This document shows positions 1 through 14,300 of a stretch of DNA of 26,263 nt, piece by piece (position 1 is the stretch's first letter; each line of letters opens with the position of its first letter). The notes under the pieces were generated by a model. It was given only the letters and a program-made list of their open reading frames with translations. It searched no databases and was not told the origin of the DNA. A program made the position numbers and the translations under genes. This DNA is from Ministeria vibrans ATCC 50519 (Eukaryota; Opisthokonta; Filasterea), in the NCBI GenBank assembly GCA_943704425.1, contig CALSCP010002682.1:1-26263 (forward strand). Reading direction: 5' to 3'.

Positions 1-485
1 AAAAAAAAAAAAAAAAAAAAAAAGCGCGTTTGCCATCAACGCATCGCTCGACGCACCTTGGCCTGCCATGGACCCCGGTCTGATCTGCACGTGCCAGCAT
101 GTGGCGCTGGCTGGCGTGCGGGAATGGCTGTGGAAAGCGCAGTGTCAGATGTGCTTCTTTTTTTTTGCTGTTCCATTGTGTCTTCTCGTCGATCGCCCCG
201 ACTTCCATCTCCTACCCTACCGTCTACAGCCTGCGACGACCTATGTGGTCCTTGTCACCGCCATGATTACGCGTGTCGAGCGTCTTTTCTCCTTTTCTTC
301 TTTTTTTTTTCTTCGTTTTCAAAATCCCGTGTCTTCCTCCAACTGGGCTCGTTGATACACCCACGAGCCTGTGTACGCTGTCCTCCCCATGCCCGTTCTT
401 TTTCTTTTCTACTGTGTGTCTTTTGTTTGTGTGTGTTCATTCTTTTACTCTCTCTCTCTCTCTCTCTCTCTCACTTGTAGACGCA
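1..485. other. Left edge and presumed 5' leader of the TRAP-alpha gene
   Basis: No gene is supported here. Positions 1-23 are a pure A run, which may be a genomic A tract or a contig-end artefact. The rest is pyrimidine-rich, with T runs and a (CT)n tract at 448-472. That tract ends in CACTTGTAG at 472-480, a good 3' splice site six bases before the ATG at 486, so the stretch probably contains a 5'-UTR intron of the downstream gene. I could not pick its donor with confidence. Open frames in this stretch are low-complexity (poly-Phe/Ser/Leu) and are not credible proteins. Confidence 0.5.
448..472. repeat. (CT)n microsatellite
   Basis: 25 bp of uninterrupted CT, forming the pyrimidine tract of the presumed 5'-UTR intron acceptor of TRAP-alpha. 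Confidence 0.9.
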
Positions 486-2011
486 ATGGCACGATCACTG
501 CTGTTCACTCTCGGTCTGTGCTACTTGGTCCTCTTCGCCATGCTGGCACCGTCCGTCAGTAAGTTGTTATGGTTCTTTCCACTTTTTGGCCCTTTTTTCT
601 TTCTTTGTTTTGGCTGTGATGTTATTTCAGGCATTTGGGCTGATTGTACAGTGTGTACGCGATTGGAAGGCGGTGTGTGGGTTCACATGGATGCTCGTTA
701 CATGGGAGACCGACTGGATGGATGAATAGCGTTTTGCTTTCGTCTGCTCTACTTCCGACTGTTGTCTCTCGAGATTTTCCATCCACACACTTCGTCATGC
801 CCGTTGTGAGCACATTGCGCATGCTGCACTACATTTTGAATTTTCTGAGCCAACTTTCTATTATCACATGATATGTTATTGTGGTGTATATATGTCGTCA
901 CTTGTTCTCATGTTGTCTCTGTGCATTGTGTTTTTGCAGCCAACTCAGTGGCGTACGCACAGGATGGGGATATGGTTGAGGACGAGGACGATGGCATTGA
1001 GGTCACCCACGAGGAGGGCGACGACGACGAAGAAACCGCAGACATTGTAAGTTTTGTTTTGTTTTGTTTTTTTAAGCATAAATAATTATTAACAATAATT
1101 ATACTAATAATATTTATGATCATTTTAGGAGGAAAACGATTTTGGCGATGATTTAGGCTCAGACGAAGAAGGAGGCGAACACGCTATTACTGCATTGGAC
1201 ACAGTTGAGCTGCGAACGCTCTTCTCCGAATACCCTGATGAGTGTAAGAAAGCGCAAGAGAAGTTTACAAGAGTCATTTTTCCAAAAATCTGATTTTTGT
1301 TTTGTTTCTTGTTCCCCTCTCGAACCCTCTCTCTCCTTTTTTTTTCAGCATTCCCTGCTGGCTCTGTAGTCGAAGCCCTTGTGGGCGTGACGAACGACGG
1401 CTCGTCCGATATTCAGGTCGTAGACATCGAGGGCAGCTTCCGTTATGTTCAGGACTTTAACTTCCACGTTCAAAACTTCTCTCTCACCGTACGAAATATA
1501 TATGTCTCTTCTCCATTGTTTTTCTTCACTTTGTTTTCTATTCCGTTCCTTGTTCCTTCCTTCTCTTCTCTGTCTCTTTCTCACATGGTTTACTCTTCTT
1601 TCATTTCGATAGGAGGTGAACCAGACGATTGGTGCGCGCAGCCACGCGACTCTGCGCTACGAACTGCGACCGGACGAGAACTTTGACCCGCGTCAGTTTG
1701 GGCTGATTATCAATGTGCGCTACATTGACATCAGCAACGAGAAGCTGCACATGGGAGAGGCATACAACGGAACGGTGTCTGTGACGGACTCACTGGATGC
1801 ATTTGATGCCGAGACTGGCTTCCTCTACCTCTCGCTGGTGGCCATTCTGGGTCTGGTTGTGTTTGCTGCAAAGCAATTGTGCTCGTCACCTGCGTCGAAC
1901 AAGGGCAAGCGTCCCATTAAGAAGCGCGTCGAGATGGGCACGGGCGCCGCTGTCGATAACTCCGACTTCATTCCCAACGACGTCAAGAAGAGCCTCGCGG
2001 GCAAGAAGTAG
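486..2011 (+). CDS. SSR1: Translocon-associated protein subunit alpha (TRAP-alpha / signal sequence receptor 1)
   Basis: Five exons joined at GT-AG introns: 486-558, 940-1046, 1129-1243, 1349-1488 and 1613-2011, giving 277 residues. The product is a type I ER membrane protein of the TRAP complex, which sits beside Sec61 and assists protein translocation. An N-terminal signal peptide is followed by a very acidic lumenal stretch (Asp/Glu-rich, about residues 35-80), a hallmark of TRAP-alpha. Next comes the conserved beta-sandwich, with matches such as SFRYVQDFNFHVQNFS and FGLIINVRYID, and then one transmembrane helix (LYLSLVAILGLVVFAA) and a basic tail containing KRPIKKRVEMGT, close to the animal KRPIQKVEMGT. 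Possible N-glycosylation sites are NFS, NQT and NGT. The family usually has about 280-290 residues, so this is full length. Only this ATG gives the signal peptide. It converges on NSF. Confidence 0.95.
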
Positions 2012-2091
2012 ATTACTCCCGAGACCAAGTGAAAAGGAACTTTGTTTGTTTTCTTGTTTTTTAATATTAATGATTGTGTAAATCAGACCAA
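2012..2091. other. 80-bp convergent 3' spacer between TRAP-alpha and NSF
   Basis: The two stop codons face each other across 80 bp of T-rich sequence. ATTAAA on the minus strand (plus 2060-2065) could serve as an NSF poly(A) signal. There is hardly room for two separate 3' UTRs, so the transcripts probably overlap in antisense. Confidence 0.55.
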
Positions 2092-6174
<4,083 letters not shown>

Positions 6175-6555
6175 TGTATTACAAGTACTCGGAATTTGAG
6201 ATGAAAAAAATGAAATATAAAATCCAACGCAACTGATCATTCACTGATCATTAACTCTGATGCAGCATTCCCAAAACCCTCGATTCAAGACGCAGCTCTA
6301 CAAAGAACCCCAATAACGCCTAACGGGAATAACCATGAAACATTAAGCAATAAACAATAAATTGCTCTACAATTGCTCTTTGGAGTCTCGACACACACTT
6401 TTTATAATATGACTACTACTGTTACTTTGGTGTTTGTAATATTAGTATGTATAATCACAGATTTTTATAATCTTCTTTTTGTACAAAGGCGTCCTTCCAA
6501 ACAAGTACAAATAGACAATAGTACAATCAACAATAAACGTCAATGATACGCCCTG
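6175..6555. other. Spacer holding the NSF promoter and JTB-like 3' end
   Basis: This is 381 bp of AT-rich DNA between two minus-strand genes. It should contain the 3' UTR of the JTB-like gene and the promoter and 5' UTR of NSF. I see no tRNA, no credible ORF and no clear core promoter element. Confidence 0.5.
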
Positions 6556-6707
6556 TCATACCCCCACTTGTCGATTGACACGCGCGGCAACCCGAGCATC
6601 AAGGACACGCCGTCGTGCACGCACGGACACATGCGACACGACCAGGAGTATGGCACAGGTGACCTACAAGACAAGCAAGCATGAGAGTCAATCATGAACC
6701 AAAGTTC

Positions 6708-6797
<90 letters not shown>

Positions 6798-7054
6798 CTC
6801 TCTCCCTCAAACACACTCTCACCTCAAACCCGATGAATCGTGAATGCTCCAGCGCTTGGACACGCTCACAACTTTGCCAGTCGTCCGAAGCCTCTGATCC
6901 CGAGCCACACGACAAAAGTTGCTTGAATCCAGTCGGCGCACAGTACGACACAAAGTTCTACGCAATCGCCACACGAGACGCAAAATGATAAGTTCAGTCG
7001 TTTCAATCGACATTACGGGCGCAACGGGCAAATGCAGCTCAGCGTCACAAGATC

Positions 7055-7103
<49 letters not shown>

Positions 7104-7163
7104 TGTACAACGCCGCAACACAAAGAACGTTTGGTGGCACTTTTCAAATTGAGAAGAAAAGAG

Positions 7164-7194
<31 letters not shown>

Positions 7195-7404
7195 GTACCT
7201 TTTCAAGAGCCCCACACACTTCACACTCCCGCTTGGGCACGCACCTGCGCTCCTGGTCGTCAGTTTGAACTTCTCTTCTGGTCACTGTCAAGAAAACATA
7301 AATCAGTCAATGGAAAGAAAAGAGCTTTTTTCACCTTTTTCAATGGGTGCTGCCATGCACGCCGCACACACAAGTGCAACAATAGCTACGCCAAGGCACC
7401 GCAT
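6556..7404 (-). CDS. JTB: JTB-like (jumping translocation breakpoint) type I membrane protein
   Basis: Four exons: 7404-7335, 7284-7199, 6957-6823 and 6663-6556, giving 132 residues. A signal peptide (MRCLGVAIVALVCAACMAAP) leads into a short charged stretch and then a cysteine-rich ectodomain whose spacing follows animal JTB: CVPKRECEVC, then YCAPTGFKQLLSC, then WQSCERVQALEHSRFIGFE. The human counterparts, as I recall them, are EECSPC, ECGPTGYVEKITC and FKSCRSALMEQRLFWKFEG. A single hydrophobic helix (VTCAILLVVSHVSV) follows, then a basic tail (RARRRVLDARVAARVNRQ), also as in JTB. Animal JTB has about 146 residues and is linked to mitosis and cytokinesis; its role in protists is unknown. The frame of exon 4 is set by phase 0 at both ends of intron 3. 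A longer open frame through the same DNA is a shadow. Confidence 0.8.
6709..6795. repeat. Compound (AC)n(TC)n microsatellite in JTB-like intron 3
   Basis: AC at 6709-6744 passes straight into TC up to 6795, filling over half of the intron. Confidence 0.92.
7056..7100. repeat. (AC)n microsatellite in JTB-like intron 2
   Basis: 45 bp of AC; (UG)n in the sense transcript. Confidence 0.9.
7164..7190. repeat. A27 homopolymer in JTB-like intron 2
   Basis: 27 A residues, just after the exon 2 donor in the sense (minus) direction, where it reads as U27. Its length in the assembly may be unreliable. Confidence 0.85.
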
Positions 7405-8012
7405 CACAACGGATCAAATTATTCTAATATTAATCGTTTTAACTTTCAGATTTTTAAGATTAGATTGAAAAATACGTTTCAGTTTTATAGTTTCGCCTCA
7501 ACGGCTTGTTCGTCGTCAGCAGTCTCCGTGCACGGAGTACAAGGTAGACGGACGTACATCCGATCAAGTCAGGGGCCTCGTAGAAACATATATTAAGCAG
7601 TCACGCCAGGAACTAAATAGTAAATCTGAATCAGCACTAAATATCGGAAGATAGATACTCAATAGACAGTTTTGTTGCTCACTTGTTCCTTTGGCGCTTT
7701 CCTTTCTCTCTCTCCCGCTTCCTCCTTTTACTTGTGGCCCTCCACCGCACTGCTACACCACACTCCCCTGGCCCTTTCGCTCGCAGTGACCCACACCGAC
7801 TCGTCGCAGCGTTTTCTTCACTACTTCTTAAGGTAAACAATGTCGCAAGCCCCTCAAACAATGCGTTGCCTCTCCTGCGACAATCCACCCTCCAGACAGC
7901 CTCCGCCACCCCCATACACTCTACCACATGCCACATATACCCCCTCATCCCCACGCGCCGCCTCCACGGCGCCCCTAAACGCACATTGAGCACATGCAAC
8001 GCGGAGCGTAAT

Positions 8013-8020
8013 TATAAAAA
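8013..8020 (+). promoter_or_regulatory. Candidate TATA box for receptor 1
   Basis: TATAAAAA lies in otherwise GC-balanced DNA 370 bp upstream of the receptor 1 ATG. It is reasonable for a core promoter if the leader is long or spliced. Chance occurrence is possible. Confidence 0.3.
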
Positions 8021-8198
8021 GCGGCATGTGCAACTCAGAGGGGCCTGTGAACAAATCGGCCTGAGGCCTTGTTGCCGCTTCGGCTGCCCCCCATTACCAT
8101 CTACACATCATCTGCACACCATCCTCGCCAATAGCTACCCTTCAGTGCCTCGCACTGCGTTGTTTTCTGTGGTCTGTGTTGAGTGCACTCCGTTACTC

Positions 8199-8206
8199 TG
8201 ACGTCA
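8199..8206. promoter_or_regulatory. CRE-like palindrome TGACGTCA upstream of receptor 1
   Basis: This is a full eight-base bZIP/CREB-type site, followed four bases later by ACGTCAT, a second half-site (8210-8216). The same full palindrome occurs at 25420-25427 in the other divergent promoter. Confidence 0.4.
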
Positions 8207-8222
8207 CAACGTCATCTTGTTG

Positions 8223-8228
8223 CACACA

Positions 8229-8269
<41 letters not shown>
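8223..8269. repeat. (AC)n microsatellite upstream of receptor 1
   Basis: 47 bp of AC with one AA interruption, 120 bp before the receptor 1 ATG. Confidence 0.9.
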
Positions 8270-8271
<2 letters not shown>

Positions 8272-8388
8272 GCACTCCTTCGCGCTGTATCCTCCCCATA
8301 GCACACTCCAGTTGATACCCGCCGACTGGAGTGTTCACGTGCACGATACCTTCATATTCACCTCAGATGCTCCCTCTCCGTATAGACT

Positions 8389-11300
8389 ATGCTCACAGCC
8401 ATTGCGCTCACGCTGAGCCTTCTTGTCCACGTCGCCAACGCCGTGCCGGCCTTTGCTCTTGGCGACTACTCAACAGATTCCAACCCGGCACAGCACCACT
8501 CCCGTCGTGCTGTGTGCGCCAACGGCAAGTACCCCGTCTACAACAGCTGCTGCTTCACTCAGTGCTCCTGTGGCATAACCGTGTGTGGCTGTGCTACCAT
8601 GAAGACTTCCTCTTGGGGTGGCATCCAATGCGGTTCAAGTTGCGGCAACGAATGTGTCTCCTGCAACGTTTGTACAGATTGCCCCGCTGGCAAGTACGGC
8701 AACAACGACGAATGTCACGACTGTGCCGCCAACAAGTACACCGACCAGAAGTCTCAAACAAGCTGCAAGAATTGCAACGCTGGCTACTACTCAAACACCG
8801 GCGCAACTTTTTGCGCCGAGGTCAACGAGTGCCTTTCCAACCCCTGTCAGAACGGCGGCGTCTGCGACAACCAAATTGACTCCTATGATTGCTCGTGTCC
8901 CGCTGGCTACACCGGCACCAACTGTCAGACCAACATCGACGAGTGTGCCTCGAGCCCGTGCCAGCATGGTGCCACGTGCTACGATGGTGTCAACGGTTAC
9001 ACGTGCACGTGTGTGCCTGGCTACACCGGCACCAACTGTCAGACCAACATTGACGAGTGTGCCTCCAACCCGTGCCAGAACGGCGCCACCTGCGTCGACT
9101 TGGTCAACGGCTACCTCTGCAACTGCGAGCTCGGCTACGACGGGACCCTGTGCAACAACAACATCAATGAGTGCGCCTCAAGTCCCTGTCAGAATGGCGC
9201 ATCCTGTGTTGACGGTGTTAACGGCTACACTTGCACTTGCGTGCCCGGTTACAATGGGATCCTCTGCAGCAACAACATCAACGAGTGTGCTTCTGTCCCG
9301 TGTCAAAATGGCGCCACCTGCGTCGACGTGGTCAACGGCTACACCTGCTCGTGTGTACCTGGCTACACCGGCACCCTTTGCGAGAGTGACATGGACGAGT
9401 GCGCGTCGAGCCCCTGTCAGAACGGCGCCGTCTGCACACAGTCCATTGCTTACTACACGTGCGCCTGTGTCGCCGGTTACGCCGGTACCAACTGCGAGAC
9501 CAACGTAAACGAGTGCGCCTCCAACCCGTGTCACAACGACGCGACATGCGTCGACGGCATCAACGGCTACACCTGCTCGTGCGCCGTCGGCTGGTTTGGT
9601 TTGCTGTGCGACGTTGAGGTCGACGAGTGTGGCTCAGCCCCCTGTGTCAATGGCGCCGAGTGCCTCGACACCCTCGCCGGCTTTCTCTGCACATGCGTCA
9701 CAGGCTACACCGGAATCCAGTGCGAAACAAACATCGACGAGTGCGCCTCAAGTCCGTGCCAGAATTTCGCCGCCTGTGTCGACGCCGTCAACGCCTACTC
9801 ATGCATCTGTAGGGCGGGCTACGCGGGCATCCATTGTGAAACGGACATTGACGAGTGCGTCTCGAACCCATGCCAGAACTCGGGTACGTGTGTGGACGCC
9901 GTCAATGGCTACTCGTGCACCTGTCCCGTTGACTACTACGGCACCGAGTGCGCCGAATTCGACGACTGTTACGCTGAGCCGTGCCTGAACGGCGCCTCTT
10001 GCGCTGAGAGTGGCACCGCATACGAGTGCACGTGTGCCGCTGGCTACGACGGCGACCAGTGCCAGGTGAACATTGACGAGTGTGCGTCGTCACCGTGCAC
10101 CAACGGCGGTGTGTGCACCGACCAGGTTGACGCATACGCCTGCTCCTGTCCCCAGGGCTTCCTTGGCATCCACTGCGAGACCGACTCTGACGAGTGCGCC
10201 TCGACACCCTGTCAAAATGGCGCTCCCTGCAGCAATCTTCCGGGGGCCTTTTTTTGTGATTGCACCACTGGCTGGTACGGCGAATTCTGCGAGGCAGACA
10301 CCAACGAGTGTGCGTCGTCGCCATGCACCAATGGCGCCACATGCGTGGATTTGCAGGGAACCTACGAGTGTCGCTGTGCCAGCGGCTACAGAGGAGTACA
10401 ATGCGAAACTGACATTGACGAGTGCAGCTCATCGCCGTGCTCCAATGGCGCCAGCTGCGCCGATCAAGTTGATGGCTTCGTGTGCACGTGCGCTTCCGGC
10501 TTTGCAGGTGTCGTCTGTGAGACCGAGCTAAACGAATGTGATTCGTCGCCGTGCTCAAACGGGGCCAACTGCACGGACGCCCTCGACGGCTTTGTGTGCA
10601 CCTGTGCGTCGGGCTTTACGGGCGTTGTGTGCGAGTCGAATGTGGACGAGTGTGCCTCGTCGCCATGCTCCAATGGTGCCTCGTGCAACGATCAAGTCGA
10701 TGGCTTTGTGTGCGTCTGTGCTTCGGGCTTTACTGGCAACGTATGCGAGACCAACGTCGATGAGTGCTTGTCGTCGCCCTGCTCGAATGGCGCCAACTGT
10801 ACCGACGCAGTCGATGGTTTTTCATGTGTGTGTCCCTCTGGGTTCACTGGCGTCGTGTGCGAGTCCAATGTGGACGAGTGCCATTCGTCACCCTGCTCCA
10901 ATGGCGCAACGTGCCTCAACGAACTCGACTATTTCACGTGTCTCTGTGCCTCGGGATTCACCGACTCGCGGTGTCAGACCAACGTGGACGAGTGTGAGTC
11001 GGCGCCGTGCTCCAATGGCGCAACCTGTCTCGACGGGGTTGACGGGTTCAGCTGTGTGTGCGCCTCGGGCTTTGTGGGCATTGCGTGTGAGTCTGAAGTA
11101 GACGAGTGCGCTTCGTCGCCTTGCTCGAATGGTGCCAACTGCACTGACGCTGTCGATGGCTTTGTGTGCATGTGCGCCTCGGGCTTTACGGGAGTTGTGT
11201 GCGAGTCGAATGTGGACGAGTGTGCTTCGTCGCCGTGCACCAATGGTGCGGTGTGCTCAAACAATCTCGACGCCTACACGTGCACCTGTCCCTCAGGATT

Positions 11301-14300
11301 TACGGGTGTCGACTGTGAGACCAACGTGGACGAGTGTGAGTCGTCTCCATGCTCCAACGGTGCCTCGTGTGTCGATGGTGTCGACGAGTACCTGTGTGTG
11401 TGTGCGTCGGGATTCACAGGCACGCATTGTGAGACAGAGGAGGACGAATGTGCTTCATCACCCTGCCAGCATGGCGGTGTGTGCACCGATCACCTTGATG
11501 GTTTCACGTGTGCATGTCCCGATAATGTCCATGGGGTCTTTTGTCAGAGCGACTGCCGTGCCGTGTCCATCATCACGACGCAAGACCGTCTCAATCGTCT
11601 TGCCGGCTGTTGGTACACCCTCACAAACAACCTGACCGTGTCCGGCTCGGGCATCACCAATCTGGTGGGTCTCTATGCTCTCGAGACGACAAACGGTACA
11701 CTGCGCATCGAGAACACCCTTGCCCCCATCCTGTACCTTGACCGTCTCGTGCAAGTCTCCGGTCATCTTGAGATCTTGAACAACCCAAAGTTGGAATCGG
11801 CACAGCTCACCGAGCTCATTACTGTTGAAGGACATCTCACACTCACAGGCTCACCACTCCTCACGACTGCGCCCATGAACTCCATCATGACCGTCGGTGC
11901 CTCACCCCTCACCCTCTCCAACCTGCCTCTGCTCGACGGTGCCTCTCTCGACACACTCAGCAAGGTTCCCTTTGCCGGCGTTGTCACCATTGAGAACACG
12001 GGCGCAACCTCGCTGGCCTTGTTGAATGCCTCGACGGCCATCACTCACCTGACCGTCTCGTCCAACGNNNNNNCCTCTCTGTTGTTCCGCTTTGCCTCTA
12101 CTGTCTCCATCAGCATTTCGCGCAACCGTGCGCTCACGACACTCGACTGCTCCTTTGCGACCCTTACTGCGGCCTCGACAGTACTCCTCGCCGACGACAC
12201 ATCGCTGACGACCCTGTCGGGCTTCCATGCGCTCACCCACGCCAGCAGCGTGACCCTGTCCAACAGTGGCCTCGTGTCGGTCAACGAGCTTGCCTTTGCC
12301 AGCCTCAACACCGCCGACCTGATCATCTCCGACAACGCCAAGCTGCTCTCCCTCGAAGCGTCTGGGTTTGCACTGGCCATGAACGGCTCGCACACGGGCT
12401 CGCTGACTATCTCGGGCAACGAAGCGCTCCTCAACGTCGGCTTTGACCACGTAATCACGCTGCATGGATCGCTGACGATCAGTGATAATGAGCGACTGGT
12501 CGACATCGCAGGCTTCCAACGTTTGGCGATGCTCAATGGCACGCTCACCATTGCAAACAACACCTTCCTCTCGGTGATGACCACGATTTATGTGGACCAG
12601 GTGCCGCTGAACATCACGGGCGCACTCCACCTCACGGACAACGCCGACCTGTGCGTCAACGAGCTGCTTGACGTGCTCGACCAAACTGTGTTCGTTGCGG
12701 GCAACGTGGAGACCAATGGCACAGCACAGACGGGTTCGCCGCCGTGCCTGCTGCACGCGCTGCGTGTTGTCGCCAAGGGTGGCGTCAACTCGACGGAGAA
12801 GGCTGACGAGACCATTGTGAAGCTGACCGAAGTAACTGATGGTGACGCGTGGACGTCGGTGCAGGACGCCGAGTCGGCGTCGCAAATCATTCTCAAATCG
12901 CTCGACAACATCCTCGTCTTTGTGCAGCGAAGCAACGCCACCAACGAGACGACGGTCGAGTCGGCCGCAATCTCCAATCGTACCCTTTCAGTGCTCAACA
13001 ATGTGCTTTCGCCGACCTCGCTCGGGCGCATCAACAGCGGCAACTCAACGGCGAACCGCATTGCGACTGTTGTCGAGAGTTTTGTCGAGATCCTCGAGAC
13101 CGTTGCCATCTGCGACGGTGACGCGCTCACGCTGCACGGCACCAACCTCAACGTGGAGATCCAGCGCAGCAGCAACAGCAGTGATCTGCGTCGCACCTAC
13201 GGCGACGGCTCCATAATGCTCCCGGACGAGTTTGCCATGGTCGCTGGTATTCCCACCCGCGACTGCTACGACCTGCAGTTTATTGCCTACAGCACGTCAC
13301 CTTTTGTGTCCACCGACAAAAATGCCACGACCACCGCAAGCAACGTGGTGAGCTTCACGGTGAACAACATCACAGTGTCTGGTCTCACCAACGAGACGGG
13401 AATTCTTGTTACGCTGACGCATACGGGGGCGGCGGACGGTGTCGATCTCGCGTGTGTCTACTGGGACAAGGTGCTGGGCGCTTGGTCTACTGAGGGTGTC
13501 ACCATGGTCTCGCAGACGGCCACACAGACTGTCTGTCGCACTCTGCATCTCACCAACTTTGCCATGCTTGCTCTGCCTACGTCACGCGTCTCCTCACTGG
13601 GCTCGGGCGCCACCAAGGCCCTCACGGTACTCACATACCTCGGCTGCTGTGCCTCCCTTGTGGGCATTGTTTTCATCTGGCTGACGTACTACCTTGTGCC
13701 GTCGTTCCGTTCGCATGCCATCAAGCTGCTGCTGCACCTCTCTGTTATGCTCTTCATGCTCAACATCACCTTCCTGGCAGGCATTGATGCCACTGGCAAC
13801 GCTTCCGCCTGTACCTTTGTCGCCATTCTCCTGTACTTCCTGCTCATGGCGGCGTTTGCATGGATGCTTGCCATTTCACACAACCTGTACTTCCTGGTGG
13901 TGCGTGTCATTGGCGAGCCCACTTCGATGATGCGCTATGCTGTTGTGTGCTACTGCGTGCCTCTGGCCATGACACTGGCGCTTCTTGTGGTAGACACGGT
14001 GACGGACAGCGGAGTGGGACTGGGCGACGCGAACCGCTGTTGGATCTCGTCCGATGTGGGACTCTACGTTGCCGTTCTCGTGCCCATTCTGCTTGTGGTT
14101 ACCATCAACATTGTGGTGTTTGTCAAGGCCATCCGTGCGCTGCTCGCGAGCGGCCGCTCCAAGGTAAACAAAAGCAAGAAGTCGGGATCGGACAGCGCCG
14201 TGTCGGCCCACGTCAAGGCGGTCAAGTTGGCCTCGGGTCTACTCACCAGCCTGGGTCTCGCCTGGTTCACTGCCTTTGTGGCGCTTGCGACCAACGAGCC

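Larger units (their letters stand above)
7405..8388. other. Divergent intergenic region between the JTB-like gene and receptor 1
   Basis: 984 bp without a supported gene. The JTB side (7405-7680) is AT-rich. The receptor side is pyrimidine-rich and holds a TATAAAAA at 8013-8020, a CRE-like TGACGTCA at 8199-8206 and an (AC)n tract at 8223-8269. A donor-like AAGGTAAAC lies near 7830, and CTCTCCGTATAG ends at 8386, just before the ATG at 8389, so a 5'-UTR intron of about 550 bp is possible. The 172-codon open frame starting at 7683 has no recognisable protein features. Confidence 0.5.

Noticed and set aside
58-480. Open frame of 140 codons at the left edge
   Set aside because: Low-complexity Phe/Ser/Leu content, and it ends on a splice-acceptor-like tract just before the TRAP-alpha start.
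6541-6740. Alternative frame ending WGYDRAYH for the last exon of the JTB-like gene
   Set aside because: It would need a splice phase that the exon 3 donor and exon 4 acceptor do not give. The phase-0 join instead yields a membrane helix and basic tail as in JTB.
7683-8201. 172-codon plus-strand open frame upstream of receptor 1
   Set aside because: No homology or domain is recognisable, composition is that of the intergenic DNA, and it overlaps candidate promoter elements.
8618-9508. Overlapping plus-strand open frames inside the EGF arrays, such as 8618-9508, 9596-9988 and 17047-17781
   Set aside because: They are frame shadows of the GC-rich, 114-bp-periodic EGF coding sequence. They are rich in Thr/Ala/Arg with no domain.
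8821-11550. Regularly spaced repeats as a CRISPR array
   Set aside because: The period is a 114-bp coding EGF unit without unique spacers, in a eukaryotic gene.
12068-12073. A true shortening of the receptor-L domain in receptor 1
   Set aside because: Ns mark an assembly gap, and the paralogue shows a 108-bp segment at the same place.
11902-12885. Long antisense open frames opposite the receptors (11902-12885, 14064-14909, 19041-19880)
   Set aside because: They recur at homologous places in both paralogues because the sense sequence is shared. Composition is Arg/Gly/Val-rich and one crosses the N gap. No signal peptide or motif supports them.
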